From DHVE2 group archaeon (GTDB taxonomy: Archaea > Thermoplasmatota > Thermoplasmata > Thermoplasmatales > Aciduliprofundaceae): DNA of 7,650 nucleotides. The notes beneath the pieces are model-generated. The model searched no databases and had not been told where the DNA came from. It saw only the letters and a list, made by a program, of their open reading frames with translations. The position numbers were made by a program, and so were the translations under genes. The stretch spans positions 1 to 7,650 of the forward strand of contig WAOY01000147.1 of assembly GCA_015520985.1 (NCBI GenBank). Reading direction: 5' to 3'. Positions 1 through 5,717 of this stretch are shown here, in pieces (position 1 is the stretch's first letter; each line of letters opens with the position of its first letter).

Positions 1-169
1 GGTGAAGAGTAAGGACAATGTTAAGAAGGGCTTCGGCAACCTGCCCGGCGTTGATATAGTAACTCCTTCTGAACTGAATGCGGAGATTCTGGCTCCTGGA
101 ACGCATGCCGGACGCCTCGCCATATTCACCGAAGGCGCCATAGAGGAGATAAGGAGGTGGAGCGAATGA
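1..169 (+). CDS. rpl4: 50S ribosomal protein uL4 (L4), C-terminal end only
   Basis: This is the 3' end of the gene; its start lies before the window. Reading in frame from base 2 gives 55 residues and a TGA at 167-169. The peptide has the archaeal/eukaryotic L4 C-terminal pattern: a LPGVDIVTPSELN segment followed by LAPGTHAGRLAIFTEGAIEE. uL4 binds 23S rRNA in the 50S subunit and its extended loop lines the peptide exit tunnel; that loop is not in this fragment. It sits directly before uL23, the usual order in archaeal S10 clusters. Its last codons carry the ribosome binding site of the next gene, and its stop overlaps that gene's ATG (ATGA at 166-169), which suggests coupled translation. Identity is supported by both sequence and neighbour order, although only the tail is visible. 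Confidence 0.95.
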   Translation, partial: VKSKDNVKKGFGNLPGVDIVTPSELNAEILAPGTHAGRLAIFTEGAIEEIRRWSE

Positions 170-429
170 CATTCCACCCGAATGAGGTCATACTCAAGCC
201 GTACGTCACGGAGAAAACTCTGCTGATGATTGAGAAGGAGAACAAGCTCACGTTCATCGTTGCCAAGAACGCCACGAAGACGCAGGTCAAGCACGCTGTG
301 GAGAATCTATTCGGAGTTAAGGTGGACAAGGTGAACATCGTGATTTCTAAGTACGGGAAGAAGGCGATCGTGAAGTTGAAGAAGGAGTACAGTGCCGAGG
401 AACTCGGCATGCGCCTTGGTATATTCTGA
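166..429 (+). CDS. rpl23: 50S ribosomal protein uL23 (L23)
   Basis: An 87-residue protein of normal archaeal L23 length. uL23 binds domain III of 23S rRNA at the exit of the peptide tunnel and is a docking site for factors such as SRP. Visible family features are the N-terminal ILKPYVTEKTL segment (residues 9-20), the central IVAKNATKTQVKHAVENLFGVKV stretch (about 31-53) and VNIVISKYGKKAIVKL after it. I start it at ATG 166, which overlaps the uL4 stop by four bases. The GTG at 157 is in frame but lies inside the SD GGAGGTGG (153-160), so it is unlikely to be used. The TGA stop at 427-429 is fused to the SD of uL2. Nothing about the gene itself is unusual. Confidence 0.97.
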   Translation: MTFHPNEVILKPYVTEKTLLMIEKENKLTFIVAKNATKTQVKHAVENLFGVKVDKVNIVISKYGKKAIVKLKKEYSAEELGMRLGIF

Positions 430-439
430 GGTGGTGATA

Positions 440-1144
440 ATGGGTAAGAGGATAATCCCACAGCGCCGAGGTCGCGGGTCTCCGAGGTACAGGGCGCCGA
501 GCCACCGCTATGCCGGACGCCCGAGGATACCCCGCGTTGAATCCGGGAAGGGCTACGTTAAGCGCATATTCCACGACCCCGGGCACACCGCGCCACTTGC
601 GGAGGTAGTTCTCGATAACGGGGAGAAATTCCTGATGATCGCGCATCTTGGCATGTACGAGGGCCAGGAGATAGAAATAGGTCCCAACGCGAAGGTCGTC
701 CAGGGAAACATACTGCCCCTCGGTGAGATACCCGACGGCGTGCCCATATACAACATCGAGAGAAATTACGGTGACGGCGGCAAGTTCGTTAGGAGCGGAG
801 GTTCCTATGCTCAGATAGTGACGCACGGAGAGAAGGTCACTGTCCAGATGCCTTCAGGGGAGTTCAAGCTCTTCGATCCCAATTGCCGCGCCATCGTGGG
901 CATGGTTGCCGGTGGCGGGCGCAAGGAGAAGCCCATGCTCAAGGCCGGTAAGGTCTATCACGCCTGGAGGTCCAAGGCCAGGAAGCATGTGCAGGTTCGT
1001 GGAGTCGCCATGAATGCGGTGAACCACCCGCACGGTGGTGGAAATCACCAGCACGTTGGAAGGCCGAGCACGGTATCGAGGCATGCGCCTCCGGGCAGGA
1101 AGGTTGGAAGATTATCTCCCAAGAAGAAAAAGAAGAAGAGGTGA
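440..1144 (+). CDS. rpl2: 50S ribosomal protein uL2 (L2)
   Basis: A 234-residue protein, close to usual archaeal L2 length. uL2 is a primary 23S rRNA binder near the peptidyl transferase centre and is needed for subunit joining. The N-terminus is very basic (GKRIIPQRRGRGSPRYRAPS), followed by the OB-like RNA-binding region (about residues 40-110) and the SH3-like region with the VAGGGRKEKP motif (157-165). The signature HPHGGG is at 196-201, followed by NHQHVGRPSTVSRHAPPGRKVGR with its functionally important histidines. The protein ends in an unusual SPKKKKKKR run of six lysines. ATG 440 lies 13 bases after the T of the uL23 stop, preceded by GAGGTG (429-434). In-frame GTG codons at 431 and 434 are inside or beside the SD. 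The end codons AGG TGA double as the SD for uS19. Confidence 0.98.
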   Translation: MGKRIIPQRRGRGSPRYRAPSHRYAGRPRIPRVESGKGYVKRIFHDPGHTAPLAEVVLDNGEKFLMIAHLGMYEGQEIEIGPNAKVVQGNILPLGEIPDGVPIYNIERNYGDGGKFVRSGGSYAQIVTHGEKVTVQMPSGEFKLFDPNCRAIVGMVAGGGRKEKPMLKAGKVYHAWRSKARKHVQVRGVAMNAVNHPHGGGNHQHVGRPSTVSRHAPPGRKVGRLSPKKKKKKR

Positions 1145-1149
1145 ATTAG

Positions 1150-1611
1150 ATGGCTAAGAAGCTTGTCACCAGTGCAAAGGCCGCGAGGCGAAGGAGGAGG
1201 AAGAGGCAGAAGGTGGCCATGGGCCGCATGAAGGAGTTCTCCTACCGCGGCTACTCCCTCGAAGAACTGCAGAAGATGAGCATGGAGGAATTCGCAAAGC
1301 TTCTCCCGGCGAGGGGAAGGAGAACCCTGATGCGGGGATGGGACGAAGAGAGGATGAAGGCGGTGCGCAAGATAATGAATTCCGACGGATCTAAGCCGGT
1401 CAGGACGCATCGCCGCGACCTTATAATCCTGCCCCAGTTCGTCGGCAAGCGCGTGGCGGTGTATAACGGTAAGGAGTTCGTGGAGTTCGAGATCAAGCCA
1501 GAGATGATAGGACATTACCTCGGGGAGTTTGCTCTCACGAGGAAGGAGGTCAAGCACAGCGGACCTGGTGTGGGTGCAACCCGCAGCAGCAAGTTCGTGC
1601 CGCTGAAGTGA
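1150..1611 (+). CDS. rps19: 30S ribosomal protein uS19 (S19/S15e type)
   Basis: A 153-residue protein of the archaeal/eukaryotic S19 form, which is longer at the N-terminus than the roughly 90-residue bacterial form. uS19 sits in the head of the 30S subunit near the A-site finger bridge. The N-terminal segment is basic ([11 protein letters not shown], 11-21), then a helix with [15 protein letters not shown] (30-44). The conserved core follows: [24 protein letters not shown] (85-108), [16 protein letters not shown] (117-132) and the [16 protein letters not shown] end (138-153). ATG 1150 has GAGGTGA (1138-1144) as its ribosome binding site, with the TGA of that motif being the uL2 stop. The TGA at 1609-1611 is fused to the SD of uL22. 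The gene is ordinary and complete. Confidence 0.98.
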   Translation: MAKKLVTSAKAARRRRRKRQKVAMGRMKEFSYRGYSLEELQKMSMEEFAKLLPARGRRTLMRGWDEERMKAVRKIMNSDGSKPVRTHRRDLIILPQFVGKRVAVYNGKEFVEFEIKPEMIGHYLGEFALTRKEVKHSGPGVGATRSSKFVPLK

Positions 1612-1621
1612 GGTGGTGTGA

Positions 1622-2077
1622 ATGCCTTACAGCATCAAGGTGGATGGCGATAAGTACGCGAAGGCCTTCGGGAGGAATCTACCCATCTCCCTGAAGGACT
1701 CTGTGAACCTTTGCCGAGCGCTGAAGGGCATGCGCCTGGAGGACGCGAAGGAGTTCCTGGAGGATGTGATACACAAGCGCCGCGCGGTGCCCTACTTCCG
1801 TTACCTGGATTCCATTTCCCACCGCAAAGGCATCGGCCCCGGCAGGTACCCTGTGAAGGAGGCAAAGCATATACTCAAGGTGCTTGAGAATGCCGAGGCC
1901 AACGCGGAGAACAAGGAACTCGACACGGATAACCTCTACATCTATCACATCGCGGCCCACAAGGGGCAGGTGTACAAGAGGTACACTCCCAGGGCTTACG
2001 GAAGGTCCACCGAGATCAGAAGGGATCACGTTCACATCGAGGTGATCCTTGAGGAGAGAGAGGAGAAGGAGGAATGA
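1622..2077 (+). CDS. rpl22: 50S ribosomal protein uL22 (L22)
   Basis: A 151-residue protein of the archaeal/eukaryotic L22 (L17e) size. uL22 contacts all domains of 23S rRNA, and its long beta-hairpin reaches into the peptide exit tunnel. Recognisable parts are the N-terminal SIKVDGDKYAKAFGRNLPIS segment, the helix ALKGMRLEDAKEFLEDVI (33-50), the PYFRYLDSISHRKGIGPGRYPVKEAK block (57-82) and the hairpin region around KRYTPRAYGRSTEIRRDHVHIEVIL (119-143). The C-terminus is a short acidic tail, EEREEKEE. The start ATG 1622 lies 13 bases from the T of the uS19 stop in the TGAGGTG arrangement. The Glu codons of the tail form the SD for uS3. The gene is complete and intact. Confidence 0.97.
   Translation: MPYSIKVDGDKYAKAFGRNLPISLKDSVNLCRALKGMRLEDAKEFLEDVIHKRRAVPYFRYLDSISHRKGIGPGRYPVKEAKHILKVLENAEANAENKELDTDNLYIYHIAAHKGQVYKRYTPRAYGRSTEIRRDHVHIEVILEEREEKEE
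2068..2073 (+). promoter_or_regulatory. Ribosome binding site of uS3 (GGAGGA), decides the start
   Basis: GGAGGA is formed by the last Glu codons of uL22. It lies one base before ATG 2074 at its G-rich core, too close to work normally, and seven bases before ATG 2080, which I therefore prefer. Confidence 0.7.
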
Positions 2078-2079
2078 GC

Positions 2080-2814
2080 ATGGATGAGAGGGTCTTTGTT
2101 AAGGAGAATCTCAGGCGTGTCCTGATCAAGGAGTTCGTGATGAAGGAGGTCCGCAGTGCCGGATTCGGCGGCCTCGATATCCAGCGCACACCTTTGGGGA
2201 CGAGAATCATCCTCGAGGTTGAGCGCCCGGGCCTTGTGATAGGAAGGAAGGGCGCCAAGATAAAGGAACTCACCGAGGCTTTGCAGGAGAAGTTCAACGT
2301 GGAGAACCCGATGATCGAGGTGAAGGAGAGCGAGAACCCCTACCTGAATGCGCAGATAATGGCGGAGAAATTAGCATCCGCTTTGGAGCGCGGCTGGCAC
2401 TTCAGGCGCGCCGGGCACTCCACACTCAGAAGGATCATGGAGAACGGCGCCAAGGGTGCGCAGATCATAATATCCGGAAAGCTCACGGGTGACCGCTCCA
2501 GGACCGAGAAGTTCACCAAGGGCACGATAAAGTACAATGGACATCCCGTTGAGCTCGTTCGCAAAGGGTTTGCGATAGCGAAGACCAAGCCCGGCGTTAT
2601 AGGTGTCACTGTCAAAATCATGCCTCCGGACGCAAAGCTCCCCGACGAGATAAACATCCTGGGGCCTCCCGAAGAAAGGGCTGAGGAGAAGGGGGAGGAG
2701 CCCAGGGAGGAAGTGAAGGAGCCCGCGGAGGCAAAGGTTGAAGAGAAGAAGGAAGAGGTGAAGGAGAATGCCCAGGGAACTGAAGGCGAAGCAGATACGG
2801 GAAATGAGTCCTGA
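2080..2814 (+). CDS. rps3: 30S ribosomal protein uS3 (S3), with a Glu-rich C-terminal extension
   Basis: A 244-residue protein from ATG 2080. uS3 is in the head of the 30S subunit and forms part of the mRNA entry channel. The core has the KH type 2 fold with the GxxG loop GRKG at residues 55-58 (VIGRKGAKIKEL). The C-terminal domain is seen in GWHFRRAGHSTLRR (105-118), GAKGAQIIISGKLTGDR (123-139) and VIGVTVKIMPPDAKLPDE (173-190). From about residue 198 the chain becomes a low-complexity Glu/Lys-rich tail of nearly 50 residues. ATG 2074 is also in frame and overlaps the uL22 stop, but it is only one base after GGAGG. ATG 2080 has normal SD spacing and gives the typical N-terminus. The last 47 bases overlap uL29 in another frame. 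Confidence 0.97.
   Translation: MDERVFVKENLRRVLIKEFVMKEVRSAGFGGLDIQRTPLGTRIILEVERPGLVIGRKGAKIKELTEALQEKFNVENPMIEVKESENPYLNAQIMAEKLASALERGWHFRRAGHSTLRRIMENGAKGAQIIISGKLTGDRSRTEKFTKGTIKYNGHPVELVRKGFAIAKTKPGVIGVTVKIMPPDAKLPDEINILGPPEERAEEKGEEPREEVKEPAEAKVEEKKEEVKENAQGTEGEADTGNES
2755..2760 (+). promoter_or_regulatory. Ribosome binding site of uL29 (GAGGTG) inside uS3
   Basis: GAGGTG encodes part of the Glu/Lys-rich tail of uS3 and stands seven bases before the uL29 ATG. It supports true initiation of uL29 inside the uS3 frame. Confidence 0.75.
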
Positions 2815-2974
2815 GGAGCGCAGGCAGAAGCTCAGCGAACTGCGCGAAGAACTCATGCATGAGATGGGGATAAGCGCCATGGGCGGCGCTCCCCCGAGCC
2901 CCGGTAAGATAAGGAGCCTGAAGAGGCAGATCGCGAGAATACTGACGGTGATGAACGAGGAAGGTGCTGAATGA
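2768..2974 (+). CDS. rpl29: 50S ribosomal protein uL29 (L29)
   Basis: A 68-residue, mostly helical protein, a normal length for archaeal L29. uL29 sits beside uL23 near the tunnel exit and contributes to the docking platform for nascent-chain factors. The first helix contains LKAKQIREMSPEERRQKLSE and the second contains GKIRSLKRQIARILTVMNEE; the pattern of two helices with an ExxRxKLxELREEL core and an RxxKRxIARxLTV end is typical. The linker GISAMGGAPPSPG is glycine- and proline-rich. The start ATG 2768 lies inside the uS3 reading frame, with SD GAGGTG (2755-2760) seven bases upstream, so the first 47 bases encode both proteins. Its TGA (2972-2974) shares bases with the start of rnp1. Many euryarchaea carry an SUI1 homologue after this gene; none is here. 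Confidence 0.96.
   Translation: MPRELKAKQIREMSPEERRQKLSELREELMHEMGISAMGGAPPSPGKIRSLKRQIARILTVMNEEGAE
2961..2966 (+). promoter_or_regulatory. Ribosome binding site of Rpp29 (AAGGTG), decides the start
   Basis: AAGGTG lies in the last codons of uL29, directly after GAGG at 2957-2960. It is seven bases from ATG 2974 but only four from ATG 2971. The other junctions here have 5-8 bases, so ATG 2974 fits better. Confidence 0.55.
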
Positions 2975-3258
2975 TGAGGTCCGCCCGGAATCTGGAGCTG
3001 CACGAGTTAATCGGACTTGAATGCGAAGTCGTCGATTCAACGAATCCCCTGCAGATCGGGATCTGGGGAGTCGTGATTGACGAGACGAAGAACACACTCG
3101 TCTTCGAGACCCCAAGGGGGAGGAAGATGCTCCAGAAGAAGGGCGCGAAGTTCAAGTTTAATGTGAATGGCGATACTCGCATAATAATTGGCGATAGGAT
3201 CGCTTACAGACCGCATGAAAGGACCAAGAAGCTGATATGGAGGCGAAGGAAATGGTAA
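2974..3258 (+). CDS. rnp1: Ribonuclease P protein component 1 (Rpp29/Pop4)
   Basis: A 94-residue protein (95 if ATG 2971 is used), the usual size for archaeal Rpp29. It is a small Sm-like beta-barrel that partners Rpp21 and binds the specificity domain of RNase P RNA, which removes 5' leaders from pre-tRNAs. Family signatures are HELIGLECEVVDSTNP near the N-terminus, then GIWGVVIDETKNTLVFET, and a basic end ([12 protein letters not shown]). It is the only non-ribosomal gene in the window; placement between uL29 and uS17 is standard in euryarchaea. The start is an ATGATG doublet overlapping the uL29 TGA. ATG 2974 lies seven bases after the AAGGTG at 2961-2966 and matches the spacing of neighbouring genes; ATG 2971 lies only four bases after it. 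The TAA stop falls inside the uS17 gene. Confidence 0.95.
   Translation: MRSARNLELHELIGLECEVVDSTNPLQIGIWGVVIDETKNTLVFETPRGRKMLQKKGAKFKFNVNGDTRIIIGDRIAYRPHERTKKLIWRRRKW
3239..3243 (+). promoter_or_regulatory. Ribosome binding site of uS17 (GGAGG) inside rnp1
   Basis: GGAGG in the rnp1 C-terminal codons sits eight bases before ATG 3252. This, and the typical [12 protein letters not shown] N-terminus, rules out the in-frame upstream ATG 3237 that lies before the site. Confidence 0.75.
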
Positions 3259-3572
3259 GGGATATAGGCGTGGATGCCAAGCCGCCGGAGAGGGAATGCG
3301 ACGATCCCCACTGCCCCTGGCATGGTCACCTGAAGGTCAGGGGGCAGATACTTGAGGGCGTCGTGGTATCCGACAGGATGGACAAGACCGTTGTGGTCGA
3401 GAGGGAATTCCTGCATTACGATAAGAAGTACGAGAGGTACGAGAAGAGAAGGAGGAGGTATCACGTTCACAACCCTCCTTGCATAGACGCCAAGGTGGGC
3501 GATAAGGTGCGATTCATGGAGTGCAGGCCCCTCGCCAAGAGCGTGAGCTTCGTGGTGATCGAGAAGAGGTGA
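3252..3572 (+). CDS. rps17: 30S ribosomal protein uS17 (S17/S11e type)
   Basis: A 106-residue protein of the archaeal S17 form. uS17 is an OB-fold protein that binds the 5' domain of 16S rRNA early in 30S assembly. The archaeal N-terminal extension is clear: [16 protein letters not shown] leading to [16 protein letters not shown] (16-31), with Cys16 and Cys21. The OB core runs from [22 protein letters not shown] (31-52) through [19 protein letters not shown] and ends with [26 protein letters not shown] start at ATG 3252, since GGAGG (3239-3243) sits eight bases upstream and the N-terminus then matches the family. ATG 3237 is in frame but lies upstream of that SD, within rnp1. The gene overlaps rnp1 by seven bases. 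The final AGG TGA serves in the SD of uL14. Confidence 0.97.
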   Translation: MVRDIGVDAKPPERECDDPHCPWHGHLKVRGQILEGVVVSDRMDKTVVVEREFLHYDKKYERYEKRRRRYHVHNPPCIDAKVGDKVRFMECRPLAKSVSFVVIEKR

Positions 3573-3577
3573 AGAAG

Positions 3578-3976
3578 ATGAAGGGCATAGCAGGTAAGCA
3601 GACCCGTGGTCTCCCGACAGGCGCGCAGTTGGTTTGCGCGGACAACACGGGAGCGAAGGTCGTCGAGATCATACAGGTGCTCAATATCCACACCACTGCG
3701 AGGCAGTATCCCACCGCCGGAGTGGGTGATATGGTCATAGTGAGCGTGAAGAAGGGCACGCCTGACATGAGGAAGAAGGTGTTCCCAGCGGTCATCATAA
3801 GGCAGAAGATGCCGTTCAGAAGGGCAGACGGCACCATGGTTCAGTTCGAGGACAACGCGTGCGTCATCACGACGAAGACCGGCGAGACCAAGGGCTCGGA
3901 GATAAAGGGCCCCGTAGCCAGGGAAGCCGCTGACAGGTGGCCGAGAATCGCGGCGATCTCCAGCACGATAGTGTGA
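3578..3976 (+). CDS. rpl14: 50S ribosomal protein uL14 (L14)
   Basis: A 132-residue protein, the usual archaeal length (about ten residues longer than bacterial L14 at the N-terminus). uL14 lies on the 50S interface near the factor-binding site and contacts 16S rRNA in an intersubunit bridge. The conserved beta-barrel is visible from [24 protein letters not shown] (11-34), through [22 protein letters not shown] (47-68), [27 protein letters not shown] (71-97) and [23 protein letters not shown] at the end. In-frame codons continue upstream to ATG 3521, but those lie within uS17. ATG 3578 follows the SD GAGGTGA (3566-3572), in which TGA is the uS17 stop. Its own TGA stop forms the TGAGGTG element before uL24. 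Complete and ordinary. Confidence 0.98.
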   Translation: MKGIAGKQTRGLPTGAQLVCADNTGAKVVEIIQVLNIHTTARQYPTAGVGDMVIVSVKKGTPDMRKKVFPAVIIRQKMPFRRADGTMVQFEDNACVITTKTGETKGSEIKGPVAREAADRWPRIAAISSTIV

Positions 3977-3989
3977 GGTGATGTTGATG
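3974..3989 (+). promoter_or_regulatory. Fused stop and ribosome binding site at the uL14/uL24 junction
   Basis: TGAGGTG holds the uL14 stop (3974-3976) and the SD (GAGGTG at 3975-3980). The ATG at 3987 is six bases after GGTG. The in-frame GTG 3978 and ATG 3981 are part of, or adjacent to, the SD and are unlikely starts. Confidence 0.75.
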
Positions 3990-4490
3990 GTGTCATATCA
4001 GCCAAGGAAGCAGCGGAAGATGCGCTACAACGCGCCGAAGCACAGGAGACAGAAGATGATGAAGGCGCATCTCAGCACCGCGCTTTATGAGAAATACGGG
4101 ATGAGGAACCTCGTGGTTCGCAAGGGTGACATCGTGCGGGTTATGCGGGGCAAGTTCAAGGGCCACGAGGGGAAGGTCGTAGAGGTGAATCTCAAGAAGA
4201 TGAAAATAGCGGTGGAAGGCGTCACGATAAGGAGGACGGATAACAAGAGCGTGCAGTTCTGGCTCGATCCGTCCAATGTGGAAATTATCAAGCTGGACCT
4301 CAGTGACCCCAAGAGGAAGGAGAAGATATACCGCATAGCGGAGGAGAGAAGGGGCAAAATAGAGGAATTGGAGGAGATCGAGGAGGAAGAAGTGGAAGAG
4401 GTCGAAGAAGAATCCGAAGCCGAAACGGATGAGGAGCAGGCTGAGGAGGAATCCGAGACGGAGGAAGAAGAGGTGAGCGAGAATGAGTAG
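3987..4490 (+). CDS. rpl24: 50S ribosomal protein uL24 (L24/L26e type), with a long acidic C-terminal tail
   Basis: A 167-residue protein, clearly longer than the roughly 115-125 residues usual for archaeal L24. uL24 is an assembly initiator binding 23S rRNA near the tunnel exit. The archaeal N-terminus QPRKQRKMRYNAPKHRR (5-21) is followed by LSTALYEKYGMRNLVVRKGD and the KOW motif (about 44-71, VRKGDIVRVMRGKFKGHEGKV). The core ends near residue 124. The final 43 residues are acidic, about 27 being Glu, with two Asp/Thr/Ser-containing breaks; this is disordered-looking low-complexity sequence. The start ATG 3987 lies 13 bases from the T of the uL14 stop. In-frame GTG 3978 and ATG 3981 are within or touching the SD. 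The stop is TAG, one of two non-TGA stops here, and overlaps eS4 by eight bases. Confidence 0.95.
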   Translation: MVSYQPRKQRKMRYNAPKHRRQKMMKAHLSTALYEKYGMRNLVVRKGDIVRVMRGKFKGHEGKVVEVNLKKMKIAVEGVTIRRTDNKSVQFWLDPSNVEIIKLDLSDPKRKEKIYRIAEERRGKIEELEEIEEEEVEEVEEESEAETDEEQAEEESETEEEEVSENE

Positions 4491-5187
4491 GCATCTCAAG
4501 CGCCTGGCAGCGCCGAGGATATGGAAGATCCCGCGCAAGGAGTACCCATTTGCCCCCAAAACCATGCCGGGGCCGCATCCGGCGGACCGCTCTGTGCCGC
4601 TGCTGATCGTCCTCAGGGACATGCTGCACGTTGCCGACAACCGCAGAGAGGCGAAGAAGATTCTGGCATCACGATCCGTGAAGATAGACGGTAAGGTCCG
4701 CACGGACCTGAAGTTCCCAGTCGGTTTCATGGATGTGGTAACTGTTGGCGATAAGCACTACCGCGCCCTCTACGATGTCCGCGGAAAGATCCGCCTTGTT
4801 GAGATTCCCGAGGACCACGCGGAGTGGAAGTTGGTGAGGATAGAGAATAAGACCGCCGTGAAGGGCGGGAAGATTGCGCTGAACCTGCATGATGGTAGGA
4901 ATATACTGCTGGACGAGAACAAGTACAAGACGGGCGATGTGCTCAAGATCAAGGTCCCCACCCAGGAGATAGTGGAGCACTATCCTCTGCAGGAGGGCAG
5001 CGTTGCGATGATAATAGGTGGCTCACACAGAGGTCAGATTGCGCATATTAAGGAGTACCGGGTAACCAGAAGCCCCTCGGACAACATAGTCGTATTCGAA
5101 GAGGGATTCGAAACGGTCAAGAGGAACGTGTTCGTGGTGGGCGTGGGCAAGCCCGAAGTGCTGATCCCTGAGGTGAGCGCCCTATGA
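4483..5187 (+). CDS. rps4e: 30S ribosomal protein eS4 (S4e)
   Basis: A 234-residue protein of normal archaeal S4e length. eS4 is specific to archaea and eukaryotes and binds 16S/18S rRNA in the body of the small subunit. The start HLKRLAAPRIWKIPRKEYPF is the family hallmark, followed by the MPGPHPADRSVPLLIVLRDMLHVADN segment. An S4-like RNA-binding domain covers about residues 39-100 (with ASRSVKIDGKVRTDLKFPVGFMDVV), then the central S4e domain (about 100-165) and a KOW-like region near 172-200 (GSVAMIIGGSHRGQIAHIKEY). The C-terminus RNVFVVGVGKPEVLIP is conserved. ATG 4483 lies within the last codons of uL24, with GAGGTGA at 4470-4476. Its TGA stop overlaps the uL5 start as ATGA. Confidence 0.98.
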   Translation: MSRHLKRLAAPRIWKIPRKEYPFAPKTMPGPHPADRSVPLLIVLRDMLHVADNRREAKKILASRSVKIDGKVRTDLKFPVGFMDVVTVGDKHYRALYDVRGKIRLVEIPEDHAEWKLVRIENKTAVKGGKIALNLHDGRNILLDENKYKTGDVLKIKVPTQEIVEHYPLQEGSVAMIIGGSHRGQIAHIKEYRVTRSPSDNIVVFEEGFETVKRNVFVVGVGKPEVLIPEVSAL

Positions 5188-5717
5188 ATGAAAAGAAGTT
5201 GAACAACCCCATGCGCAGAATCGAGATTGACAAGGTTGTGATCAACATAGGCGTCGGGGAGGGCGGAGAGAAACTAAGGAAGGCGGAGAAGGTGATTGAG
5301 ATCCTGACAGGCGAGAAGCCCGTGCATCTCAAGGCGAAGAAGACAATAAGGGACTTCAACATCCGCAAGGGGTTGCCAATCGCCGTGAAGGTCACGCTTC
5401 GGGGCAAAAAGGCCGAGGACTTCCTCCGCCGCGCCCTGTGGGTTCGCGACTACAAGGTTCCGAACTACTCCTTCGACTCGCAGGGTAATCTGAATTTCGG
5501 GATAACGGATTACACGGATTTCGAGGGTGTGAAGTACGACCCCGAGATTGGCATATTCGGTATGGATATAAGCGTGGTGTTCAAGCGCCCAGGATACCGT
5601 GTTGCCAGGAGGAGGATTAAGAGGGCCAAGATACCCAAGAGGCACAGGGTCACCAGGGAGGAAGCCATGCAGTTCATGAGGGAGAAGTTCAATCTCAACA
5701 TCCTGGAGGTGGAATGA
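5184..5717 (+). CDS. rpl5: 50S ribosomal protein uL5 (L5)
   Basis: A 177-residue protein of normal archaeal L5 size. uL5 binds 5S rRNA, contacts P-site tRNA and forms part of the central protuberance. Conserved parts are [35 protein letters not shown] (9-43), [24 protein letters not shown] (51-74), the Phe/Asp-rich [34 protein letters not shown] (96-129) and the C-terminal [31 protein letters not shown]. The start is ATG 5184, overlapping the eS4 stop by four bases; GAGGTGA at 5170-5176 is its SD. An in-frame ATG at residue 10 would also keep the conserved core but lacks such a site. The last codons contain the SD of uS14. Complete and ordinary. Confidence 0.97.
   Translation: MNEKKLNNPMRRIEIDKVVINIGVGEGGEKLRKAEKVIEILTGEKPVHLKAKKTIRDFNIRKGLPIAVKVTLRGKKAEDFLRRALWVRDYKVPNYSFDSQGNLNFGITDYTDFEGVKYDPEIGIFGMDISVVFKRPGYRVARRRIKRAKIPKRHRVTREEAMQFMREKFNLNILEVE
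5705..5712 (+). promoter_or_regulatory. Ribosome binding site of uS14 (GGAGGTGG), decides the start
   Basis: A strong SD match in the last codons of uL5. It is followed by ATGATG at 5714-5719. Counting from the end of GGTG, the second ATG (5717) is at five bases and the first at two, so the second is preferred. Confidence 0.65.

Noticed and set aside
347..826. - strand open frame of 159 codons opposite uL23/uL2
   Set aside because: It lies wholly against conserved ribosomal protein genes and shows no recognisable domain.
2812..2818. TGAGGAG at the end of uS3 as another fused stop/SD element
   Set aside because: No start codon for a gene follows at suitable spacing; it lies inside uL29, which begins 44 bases earlier.
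2371..3003. - strand open frame of 210 codons opposite uS3 and uL29
   Set aside because: Same origin: reverse complement of Glu/Lys-rich coding gives Leu/Phe/Ser-rich sequence. No SD-led start or family pattern is visible, and it crosses two overlapping real genes.
4350..4480. Purine-rich repeat-like tract that might be a repeat array or low-complexity non-coding element
   Set aside because: It is in frame throughout as the Glu-rich tail of uL24 and lacks regular repeat units; codon-level repetition of GAG/GAA explains it.
3993..4730. Long open frame on the - strand (245 codons) opposite uL24 and eS4
   Set aside because: It mirrors two well-conserved genes; the translated sequence is Leu/Phe-rich as expected from the reverse of Glu/Lys-rich coding, and resembles no family I recognise. 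Long antisense frames are common opposite GAG/AAG-rich genes.
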